Source: Kangiellaceae bacterium
GTDB lineage: Bacteria; Pseudomonadota; Gammaproteobacteria; Enterobacterales; Kangiellaceae
NCBI GenBank assembly: GCA_030148365.1
Contig: JASBTO010000214.1
Span: forward strand, 1 to 11,928
DNA: 11,928 bases
Direction: 5' to 3'
Positions 1 to 5,556 of the stretch are shown here, one piece after another (position 1 is the first letter of the stretch; every line of letters starts with the position of its first letter). A program made the position numbers and the translations under genes. The notes under the pieces are model-generated. The model did no database searches and was not told the DNA's origin. It was given only the letters and a program-made list of their open reading frames with translations.

Positions 1-1
1 T

Positions 2-439
2 GCGGCGCAAATTGGCACCATGCAGGTCAATGAGGAAATCGATGCCTACCGGACCTTCGGAATATCCGCCATGGATTTTCTGGTACTGCCCCGGATGATG
101 GCGCTGATTCTGATGATGCCGCTGCTTTGCATTTTCGCCGATGCCGTCGGCATCGCCGGCGGCGCCCTGATTGCCGTCGGTGCGATGGGATTGAGTCTCA
201 GTGAATTCTGGGCAGAACTGGTCAGTGCGATTGACCTGACGGATATCCTGCTCGGGCTGGGCAAGAGCCTGCTGTTCGGGATCGTCATTGCGGTAACGGG
301 CTGTATGCAAGGCCTGCACTCCGGCCGCAGTGCGGCTGCTGTCGGGATCGCCGCGACCCGGGCCGTGGTGTCGGGCGTAGTGATGATTGTGGTCATTGAT
401 GGCCTGTTTGCCATTCTGACATCGGTGTTGGGGATCTAG
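2..439 (+). CDS. MlaE/YrbE-family ABC transporter permease, 3' part only
   Basis: This is the C-terminal part of the inner-membrane permease of an MCE-type lipid transporter. The frame is open from the window edge and enters with residues AAQIGT before the first Met at base 20, so that Met is internal and the true start lies upstream. The stretch QIGTMQVNEEIDAYRTFGI matches the conserved MlaE cytoplasmic segment that contacts the ATPase. It is followed by several hydrophobic membrane segments (MMALILMMPLLCIFADAVGIAGG, then the LLFGIVIAVTGCMQG region, then VVSGVVMIVVIDGLFAIL). The stop lies three bases before the ATPase start, consistent with one operon. Whether the missing N-terminus has the STAS domain found in many permeases with this gene order cannot be seen. 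The family is clear; the exact orthologue (Mla or another MCE system) is not. Confidence 0.9.
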   Translation, partial: AAQIGTMQVNEEIDAYRTFGISAMDFLVLPRMMALILMMPLLCIFADAVGIAGGALIAVGAMGLSLSEFWAELVSAIDLTDILLGLGKSLLFGIVIAVTGCMQGLHSGRSAAAVGIAATRAVVSGVVMIVVIDGLFAILTSVLGI

Positions 440-442
440 CCC

Positions 443-1213
443 ATGACGACAGATAATCAGGCAGTGATCCGGATCAGGAACCTGACCATGGCCTATGGAG
501 ATTTTGTTGTGCAACGGGGTCTTCATTTCGATATCAACCGGGGCGACATTTTTATCATTATGGGGGGCAGCGGCTGCGGTAAAAGTACTCTGTTGCGTCA
601 TATGATCGGGTTGAAGTCCCCGGCCAGTGGCGAGGTACTTTATGGAGACACCAGCTTCTGGGGCACCGATCAGAAAAACCGCATCAGCATGATGAGACGA
701 TTTGGCGTGCTGTATCAAAGTGGCGCCCTCTGGAGCTCCATGACACTGGCTGAAAATATCGCCTTGCCGCTCGGCGAGTTTACCGATTTGGAGCCCGAAG
801 AAATTGCTGATCTGGCGGCGGTAAAATTGTCCCTGGTTGGCCTCAAGGGGTTTGAACATTTTTATCCTTCGGAAATCAGTGGCGGCATGAGAAAGAGAGC
901 CGCGCTGGCAAGAGCCTTGTCACTGGATCCGGAAATACTTTTCTTTGATGAGCCGTCGGCGGGTCTGGATCCGATCAGCGCCCGCCTGCTCGACGATTTG
1001 ATTCTGGAGTTGCGAGATAGTCTGGGATGTACCATTGTAGTGGTAACCCACGAGTTGGCCAGTATTTTTGCGATTGGCAATAACTCGGTATTTCTGGATA
1101 CCGAAGCGCGCACGCAAATCGCCCGGGGCGATCCGAAAACGTTGCTGGCCGAGTGCGACCACCCTGTGGTCCGGGATTTTCTGACGAGGGGACAGGACAA
1201 GGTGGCTGTATGA
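443..1213 (+). CDS. MlaF-like ABC transporter ATP-binding protein
   Basis: This is the cytoplasmic ATPase that powers the MCE lipid transporter. The 256-residue protein has a complete set of ABC motifs: Walker A GGSGCGKST (41-49), Q-loop YQSGALWSSMT (from 91), signature SEISGGM (143-149), Walker B ILFFDEPSAGLDP (165-177) and the H-loop His in VTHEL (201-205). The YQSGALWSSMT and SGGMRKRAALARAL wording is typical of the MlaF/Ttg2A branch. The ATG follows the permease stop by three bases. Its own stop overlaps the MCE gene start (ATGA, 1210-1213), so translation of the two is probably coupled. Length and motifs look normal and functional. It could belong to Mla proper or to a paralogous MCE system; the lipoprotein downstream favours the latter. 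Confidence 0.93.
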   Translation: MTTDNQAVIRIRNLTMAYGDFVVQRGLHFDINRGDIFIIMGGSGCGKSTLLRHMIGLKSPASGEVLYGDTSFWGTDQKNRISMMRRFGVLYQSGALWSSMTLAENIALPLGEFTDLEPEEIADLAAVKLSLVGLKGFEHFYPSEISGGMRKRAALARALSLDPEILFFDEPSAGLDPISARLLDDLILELRDSLGCTIVVVTHELASIFAIGNNSVFLDTEARTQIARGDPKTLLAECDHPVVRDFLTRGQDKVAV

Positions 1214-2199
1214 AATCAGACAAGCAGGCGACCGCCATTGGCGGTTTTATTCTGGGCGGGCTGGTGCTGATCGTCGTGGCAATTTTCCTGTTCACAAAAA
1301 TAAATATCGGCAAGGAGTCCGAAGACTGGGTGCTGTTTTTTGAAGATTCGGTCAGTGGCCTGGATGTGGGGGCCAACGTCGTGTTTCGGGGCGTCAGGAT
1401 CGGCAAGGTAACGGAAATTGAAATCGTCAATGATTTTGACAATGCCCAGGTATATACGCCGGTGTATATCGAAGTCTACATGGACTCCTTCAGGAATCTG
1501 GGGGACGGCGCAATTACCACCGATGAATATGTTTACACCATGGTCAACAATGGATTGCGCGCCCAATTGCAGACCCAGTCGCTGATCACCGGCAAGCTGA
1601 TCATTGCCTTTGATTTCTTTCCCGATATTCCCGCCAAATACGCCGGCATTCTCAACAAGAAAAAAGAGTTGCCGACCGCGCCTTCGACGGTCAGCCAGAT
1701 CGCCAGGAAACTGGAGGAGTTGCCACTGGAGGATATTGCCACCTCCCTGCTCAAGCTGGTCGAGGATCTGGATCGGATTATCAATTCCGAAAAGGTCGCC
1801 AATATTCTTGTGCGACTGGATGGGGCACTCGGCGAATATCAGTCGTTGGCCAGCGATGTCCGGCAGCAGTTGCCGGGAATCAGCACGGAGCTGACCGCCA
1901 GTCTCCGGGAATACCGGGCGCTCGGCGCGACACTGAATCAGCAGGCCGGCCCGCTGGTCGCTTCGGTGCAGAATGCGGTGACCGGTCTGGAAACGACCCT
2001 GTCCACCGCCACCGATACCCTGAAAAGCCTGGAAGCCACCCTCGGAGAAGAATCGGAACTGGAACACCAACTCAGCGGTACCCTGCTGGAGCTAAGCCGT
2101 GCGGCACGATCCCTGCGCTTGTTGGCGGATTACCTGGAGCGTCATCCTGAAGCGCTGATTTACGGCAAGGGCGGCCAGGGTGAGGCCATCAATGACTGA
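1210..2199 (+). CDS. MlaD-like MCE-domain membrane-anchored lipid-binding protein
   Basis: This periplasmic substrate-binding subunit is tethered to the inner membrane and is expected to form an oligomeric ring on the permease. I chose the ATG at 1210, overlapping the ATPase stop. The frame is open upstream, but the residues before this Met only translate the ATPase end in another frame. The 329-residue product has a single membrane anchor (about 10-29, IGGFILGGLVLIVVAIFLF) and one MCE domain (about 39-137) with the typical GLDVGANVVFRGVRIGKV and RAQLQTQSLITGKL stretches. A long helical C-terminus follows (about 170-320), rich in Leu, Glu and Ser. That tail is far longer than in E. coli MlaD (about 180 residues). 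It could build a helical tube or collar as in PqiB/LetB-type MCE proteins, which is inference. The gene ends just before the lipoprotein gene. Confidence 0.9.
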   Translation: MKSDKQATAIGGFILGGLVLIVVAIFLFTKINIGKESEDWVLFFEDSVSGLDVGANVVFRGVRIGKVTEIEIVNDFDNAQVYTPVYIEVYMDSFRNLGDGAITTDEYVYTMVNNGLRAQLQTQSLITGKLIIAFDFFPDIPAKYAGILNKKKELPTAPSTVSQIARKLEELPLEDIATSLLKLVEDLDRIINSEKVANILVRLDGALGEYQSLASDVRQQLPGISTELTASLREYRALGATLNQQAGPLVASVQNAVTGLETTLSTATDTLKSLEATLGEESELEHQLSGTLLELSRAARSLRLLADYLERHPEALIYGKGGQGEAIND

Positions 2200-2230
2200 T
2201 CCGGTGGGTCGACTGTCTGGAGGAGAAACC

Positions 2231-2887
2231 ATGAGATCACGCGTTATCTCTCATTATCACAGGCCGATCTGGCTGGTAGTGCTGGCCGCGGTGTCGATGC
2301 TGGCCATTTCGGCCTGCGCGAACCGTTCTCCCGAACCCCGGTACTACTTGCTGACCGGCCCGGAGGACAAGCCGGCGGGCACCTCTGAAAAATCCAACCG
2401 TCTGGTGTTGGGGCTTGAGCGGCTGGACATCGCTGATTACCTGGACCGGCCCCAGATAGCCATCCGCGAGAATGACGGCCGTATCCGGTTCAGTGACAGT
2501 CAGCGCTGGGCATCGGGTTTTCGCGCCAGTGCGGGCCGGATCCTGCGGACAACGCTTTCGGAGTCGCTGGATACGGAGCTGATCCTCAAGTACCCGTGGC
2601 GCAAGAGTGCGGGCGTCGATTACCGGTTGCAGGTGGACCTGGAACGGCTGGATGGCAAGCCGGGCGGTTCAGCCCGGCTGTTGGCGGGTTGGTGGCTGTT
2701 CGATGAAGCCTCCGGCAGTTTGCTGGTCGCCCGGGAAACCCGTCTGGAAATGCCGGTATCCGGGACCCAGACCGGCGATCTGGTTCGGGCTGAATCTGCC
2801 TTGCTGGTACAACTCGGGGAAACCATCGCCCAGGCGGTGACGGACAACCTGGCGGCCACGCCGGATAGCGGGTCGCCGGACTCCTGA
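2231..2887 (+). CDS. PqiC-like ABC-type transport auxiliary lipoprotein (DUF330/ABC_trans_aux family)
   Basis: This is a predicted outer-membrane lipoprotein partner of the MCE transporter. The best start is the ATG at 2231, preceded by the strong ribosome-binding site GGAGGAG (2219-2225); in-frame starts at 2180 (GTG) and 2192 lack one and would add residues before the signal peptide. The 218-residue product has a signal sequence (basic start, hydrophobic WLVVLAAVSMLA) and a lipobox ending ISAC, giving lipidated Cys29. The residue after Cys is Ala, not Asp, so sorting to the outer membrane is expected. The early RYYLLTGPE motif and overall length fit the PqiC family. It is the last gene of the permease-ATPase-MCE-lipoprotein operon. 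Family assignment rests on the lipobox, that motif and gene order; the rest is poorly conserved. Confidence 0.82.
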   Translation: MRSRVISHYHRPIWLVVLAAVSMLAISACANRSPEPRYYLLTGPEDKPAGTSEKSNRLVLGLERLDIADYLDRPQIAIRENDGRIRFSDSQRWASGFRASAGRILRTTLSESLDTELILKYPWRKSAGVDYRLQVDLERLDGKPGGSARLLAGWWLFDEASGSLLVARETRLEMPVSGTQTGDLVRAESALLVQLGETIAQAVTDNLAATPDSGSPDS

Positions 2888-2914
2888 AACGTCGGGGGGC
2901 CTGCGCATCACGGA

Positions 2915-2943
2915 CTGTCAAACGGCAGGAGATCGGGTACAAT
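2915..2943 (+). promoter_or_regulatory. Predicted sigma70-type promoter of glnS
   Basis: A -35-like CTGTCA (2915-2920) and a -10-like TACAAT (2938-2943) are separated by exactly 17 bases. TACAAT matches the TATAAT consensus at five of six positions and CTGTCA matches TTGACA at four. Transcription would begin near 2950, giving a leader of about 40 bases before glnS. The gap between the lipoprotein stop and glnS shows no clear terminator, so some read-through from the MCE operon is possible. Confidence 0.6.
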
Positions 2944-2988
2944 GGCGCGCGATTCAGTCTTTCCCCGTAACCAGGAATACAGGCCTCC

Positions 2989-4665
2989 ATGAGCGAACCG
3001 GTAAAAGCGGTAGCGACCAACTTTATCCGCAACATCATCAACGAAGATCTCAAGCACGGGAAAAATGGCGGCCGGGTGCACACCCGCTTCCCGCCGGAAC
3101 CTAACGGTTATCTCCATATCGGTCATGCCAAGGCGATCTGCCTGAACTTCGGCATCGCCCGGGATTATCAGGGGCTTTGTAATCTCCGGTTCGACGATAC
3201 CAATCCGGCAAAGGAGAGCGAGGAATTTTCCCGGGCCATCGAGGAAGACTTGCGTTGGCTGGGCTTTGAGTGGCACAACACGCCTTACCACGCCTCGGAT
3301 TACTTCGAGCAGCTTTACAAGTTCGCCGAAGAGCTCATTGAAAAGGGTCTGGCCTATGTTGACGAGCAGGATGCGGACGCCATGCGCGCTTCCCGTGGCA
3401 CCCTGACCGAGCCGGGTACCGACAGCCCTTACCGGGATCGACCGGTCGCGGAAAACCTGGATTTGTTCCGCCGCATGCGGGCCGGAGAGTTTGAGGATGG
3501 CAGCATGGTGCTGCGTGCGCGAATCGACATGGCATCCTCGAATCTGAATATGCGCGATCCGGTGATTTACCGAATCCGGCGTCAACACCATATCCGCACC
3601 AAAGACGCCTGGGTGATTTACCCGATGTACGATTTCACCCACGGCATTTCCGATGCGCTCGAGGGCATTACCCATTCCCTCTGTACCCTGGAATTCGAAG
3701 ACCATCGGCCACTCTATAACTGGTTTCTGGATAACATCACCATTGACTGTCATCCGCAGCAAATCGAGTTTGCGCGCCTGAGTCTCGCCTACACAATCAC
3801 CAGCAAACGCAAGCTCAGCCAGCTGGTCACAGAAGGGCTGGTATCCGGCTGGGACGACCCCCGCATGCCGACATTGACCGGGATCCGCCGGCGCGGATTT
3901 ACGCCGCGGGCGATCCGCCGATTCTGCGATCTGATCGGTGTGACCAAGAAAAATACGGTCACCGACATGTCCATTCTGGAAGATTGCGTGCGCCAGGACC
4001 TCGACGCCCACGCCCCGAGGGCGATGGCGGTACTGGACCCCGTCAAGGTGGTGATCGAAAACTATCCGGAAGGCAAGGTCGAGATGCTTGAGGCGCCTCG
4101 TCATCCGAAAACCGATCTCGGCACCCGGGAGTTGCCCATGACCCGGGAAATCTATATCGATCGTGCCGATTTCCGCGAGTCCGCCAACAAGAAATTCAAA
4201 CGCATGGTCCTGGAGGGCGAAGTGCGACTGCGCAACGGCTATGTCATCAAGTGCCTGCAGGCCATCAAGGATGACGAGGGTAATATCACCGAGCTTCGCT
4301 GTAGCTATGATCCGGAAACCCTGGGCGTCAATCCGGAAGGCCGCAAGGTGCGCGGCGTCATTCACTGGGTCTCGGCGAGCCATTCGTTGCCGGCACAAGT
4401 GCGCCTTTATGATCGCCTGTTCAAGGAATCCAATCCGGGTAGTCTGTCGGACTTCCACGAGGCTATCAATCCGGAATCGTTGCGGATTCTTGATAACTGC
4501 CGGGTCGAGGCCAGCCTGGGTGAAGTCCAGCCAGAGCAGCAATTCCAGTTCGAGCGCGAAGGCTATTTCTGCGCGGATCGCCATGACTGCAAGCCGGGTC
4601 ATCTGGTTTTTAACCGGTCTGTGAGCCTCAGGGACAGCTGGGCGAAGCTCGATCAGGGAGCCTGA
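2989..4665 (+). CDS. glnS: Glutaminyl-tRNA synthetase (GlnRS)
   Basis: This cytoplasmic class Ic aminoacyl-tRNA synthetase charges tRNA-Gln with glutamine. The 558 residues compare with about 554 in E. coli, and the proteins align from end to end from memory. The Rossmann fold carries the HIGH signature in PPEPNGYLHIGHAKA (residues 35-49). The second ATP-binding loop (KMSKS equivalent) reads TITSKRKL at 269-276 where E. coli has TVMSKRKL, so the catalytic Lys-Arg region is kept. Conserved landmarks include RFDDTNP, YPMYDFTH, SDALEGITHSLCTLEF, WDDPRMPT and, near the end, FQFEREGYFC in the anticodon-binding beta-barrels. The ATG at 2989 gives the normal N-terminus (TNFIRNIINEDL region). A promoter lies upstream and a macrodomain gene follows two bases after the stop. 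Presence of GlnRS indicates direct glutaminylation and fits Gammaproteobacteria. Confidence 0.97.
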   Translation: MSEPVKAVATNFIRNIINEDLKHGKNGGRVHTRFPPEPNGYLHIGHAKAICLNFGIARDYQGLCNLRFDDTNPAKESEEFSRAIEEDLRWLGFEWHNTPYHASDYFEQLYKFAEELIEKGLAYVDEQDADAMRASRGTLTEPGTDSPYRDRPVAENLDLFRRMRAGEFEDGSMVLRARIDMASSNLNMRDPVIYRIRRQHHIRTKDAWVIYPMYDFTHGISDALEGITHSLCTLEFEDHRPLYNWFLDNITIDCHPQQIEFARLSLAYTITSKRKLSQLVTEGLVSGWDDPRMPTLTGIRRRGFTPRAIRRFCDLIGVTKKNTVTDMSILEDCVRQDLDAHAPRAMAVLDPVKVVIENYPEGKVEMLEAPRHPKTDLGTRELPMTREIYIDRADFRESANKKFKRMVLEGEVRLRNGYVIKCLQAIKDDEGNITELRCSYDPETLGVNPEGRKVRGVIHWVSASHSLPAQVRLYDRLFKESNPGSLSDFHEAINPESLRILDNCRVEASLGEVQPEQQFQFEREGYFCADRHDCKPGHLVFNRSVSLRDSWAKLDQGA

Positions 4666-4667
4666 AC

Positions 4668-5204
4668 ATGGACAATTACGGCGCGGCAGTCGAGCGTATT
4701 GAGGTCGTCACCGGGGATATCACGAAAATGACGGTTGACGTCATCGTCAACGCCGCCAACAACAGCCTGCTTGGTGGCGGTGGCGTGGACGGCGCGATTC
4801 ATCGGGCCGCGGGGCACGGCCTGCTGACAGAATGCGAGGGCCTGGGCGGCTGTCCGACCGGGCAGGCCAAAATTACCGGCGCTTACGAGTTGCCCGCCAA
4901 AGCGGTTATCCACACGGTGGGGCCTGTCTGGCAGGGCGGTGATAACCGGGAGGCGGACTTGCTGGCCGCCTGCTATCGCAACAGTCTGCAACTGGCTGTT
5001 GACGCCGGCCACTCATCAATCGCCTTTCCCGCTATCAGCTGCGGCGTCTACGGCTATCCCCAGGGCCCGGCCAGCCGGGTGGCGGTCACAACCATTGCCG
5101 ATGAGTTAAGGCACCTTGGCCAAATCAGCAGGGTCCTGCTGGTGGCTTATGATGATTCAATGGCAAGCCTCTACCGGCGCGAGTTGGCGCGGCTCACTCA
5201 CTGA
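4668..5204 (+). CDS. ymdB: Macrodomain O-acetyl-ADP-ribose deacetylase (YmdB-type)
   Basis: This is a single-domain macro protein of 178 residues, the family that binds ADP-ribose and removes the acetyl group from O-acetyl-ADP-ribose; some members also remove ADP-ribose from proteins. The MacroD-type signature is intact: VVTGDITK (13-20), VIVNAANNSLLGGGGVDGAIHRAAG (25-49), IHTVGPVW (81-88) and the loop FPAISCGVYGYP (120-131). Asn31 and Asp41 correspond to E. coli YmdB Asn25 and Asp35, the positions tied to catalysis, so the enzyme should be active. In E. coli YmdB has also been linked to modulation of RNase III. The ATG is two bases after the glnS stop with GGGAG just upstream, so the pair is probably co-transcribed and coupled. 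The substrate in this organism cannot be read from sequence. Confidence 0.92.
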   Translation: MDNYGAAVERIEVVTGDITKMTVDVIVNAANNSLLGGGGVDGAIHRAAGHGLLTECEGLGGCPTGQAKITGAYELPAKAVIHTVGPVWQGGDNREADLLAACYRNSLQLAVDAGHSSIAFPAISCGVYGYPQGPASRVAVTTIADELRHLGQISRVLLVAYDDSMASLYRRELARLTH

Positions 5205-5213
5205 ATTGCGGGT

Positions 5214-5244
5214 AAAAAAAAAGCCAACTTTTGCAAGTTGGCTT
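5214..5244 (-). terminator. Rho-independent terminator reading on the - strand
   Basis: A perfect 10-bp stem (5221-5230 pairing with 5235-5244) closes a four-base loop. Read on the - strand the stem is AAGCCAACTT / AAGTTGGCTT with loop GCAA, followed by an unbroken run of T (nine in all, two of them in the stem). Read on the + strand it is followed by AAGG, so it would be a poor terminator for the macrodomain gene. The orientation therefore points to a transcript coming from the right, where no - strand protein gene exists. Confidence 0.8.
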
Positions 5245-5311
5245 AAGGTGATTCAGAGTTAAGCTGCTTCGCTTATCAGGGGGAGAGAGGGCCTCTGAAC
5301 CACGGGGTACT
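5214..5311 (-). ncRNA. Candidate small RNA, about 98 nt, with its own promoter and terminator
   Basis: No protein gene fits this strand, but the parts of a small RNA are all present in order. Transcription would start near 5311, downstream of a promoter at 5346-5318. An 11-bp stem follows: 5303-5293 (GTGGTTCAGAG on the - strand) pairs with 5258-5248 (CTCTGAATCAC), all Watson-Crick except one G-U. Inside the stem lie an unpaired pyrimidine-rich tract (GCCCTCTCTCCCCCTGA, 5292-5276) and a small hairpin (TAAGC 5275-5271 with GCTTA 5264-5260). The terminator hairpin and U tract end the molecule at about 5214. The CU-rich loop could base-pair with Shine-Dalgarno sequences, as in many trans-acting small RNAs; that role is inference. 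I do not recognise the family. A long untranslated region or a fortuitous fold is the alternative. Confidence 0.5.
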
Positions 5312-5317
5312 GCAATA

Positions 5318-5346
5318 AACATACTCAAGATCACGCTAATTGACAG
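5318..5346 (-). promoter_or_regulatory. Predicted promoter of the candidate small RNA
   Basis: On the - strand, CTGTCA (5346-5341) and TATGTT (5323-5318) sit 17 bases apart. Each matches its sigma70 consensus hexamer at four of six positions. The -35 hexamer is the same as the one proposed for glnS. The predicted start is an A at about 5311, just before the 11-bp stem. Support is the spacing plus the downstream RNA structure; there is no experimental evidence. Confidence 0.4.
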
Positions 5347-5378
5347 ATCCAGGCTGAACACATCTCCATGCAACCGGA

Positions 5379-5407
5379 TTGACTAATTAGATGCTATCCA
5401 ATACAAA
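5379..5407 (+). promoter_or_regulatory. Predicted promoter of the asmA-like gene, divergent from the small RNA
   Basis: TTGACT (5379-5384, five of six to consensus) and TACAAA (5402-5407, four of six) are separated by 17 bases. Transcription would start near 5414 and leave an untranslated leader of about 140 bases. The region is richer in A and T than the flanking genes. A perfect TTGACA also occurs at 5340-5345 on this strand but has no good -10 partner. Confidence 0.45.
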
Positions 5408-5460
5408 AGTTCAGAAATAGGGAAATATTCACCAAATTGTTATGTAAGTTCCCGATAAAA

Positions 5461-5513
5461 CCCAGCCAAATTAAAGGCTTGGCGTATTGGGACGAACCTC
5501 CGGTCCCGGGTTC
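5461..5513 (+). other. Two predicted stem-loops in the asmA leader
   Basis: Within the predicted 5' leader, CCCA plus GCCAA (5461-5469) can pair with TTGGC plus TGGG (5479-5483 and 5488-5491), with a four-base bulge. A second stem, GAACCT (5494-5499) with GGGTTC (5508-5513), includes one G-T pair. The second stem is followed by TCTCTCT and then an A/T stretch, which is not a convincing terminator. They might affect leader stability or translation. No known riboswitch was recognised. Confidence 0.3.
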
Positions 5514-5556
5514 TCTCTAAAAATTATTGGGCCTCAAATTGAAAGGAAACATGCAG

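Noticed and set aside
1216..2070. A 284-codon open frame antisense to the MCE gene
   Set aside because: The + strand frame has a membrane anchor, MCE domain and coupling to the ATPase; the antisense product has none.
2908..4602. A 564-codon open frame antisense to glnS
   Set aside because: It is a codon-bias shadow: glnS is complete with all class I motifs on the other strand, and the antisense product shows no recognisable domain or ribosome-binding site.
5197..5325. A 42-codon - strand open frame starting MFIAVPRG across the small-RNA region
   Set aside because: Its ATG overlaps the predicted -10 element and it reads through the terminator hairpin and U tract into the macrodomain gene end, so it is unlikely to be translated from this transcript.
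5340..5345. A perfect TTGACA on the + strand as the asmA -35
   Set aside because: No acceptable -10 hexamer lies 15-19 bases downstream; the pair at 5379-5407 is better.
5494..5513. A GAACC...GGTTC stem resembling a tRNA T-arm
   Set aside because: No acceptor, D or anticodon stems can be placed around it and the loop lacks the usual TTCNANN pattern.
5346..5530. Several GGA motifs on the - strand, suggesting a CsrB/RsmZ-type RNA
   Set aside because: The motifs are scattered, not in repeated hairpin loops, and most lie upstream of the predicted small-RNA start.
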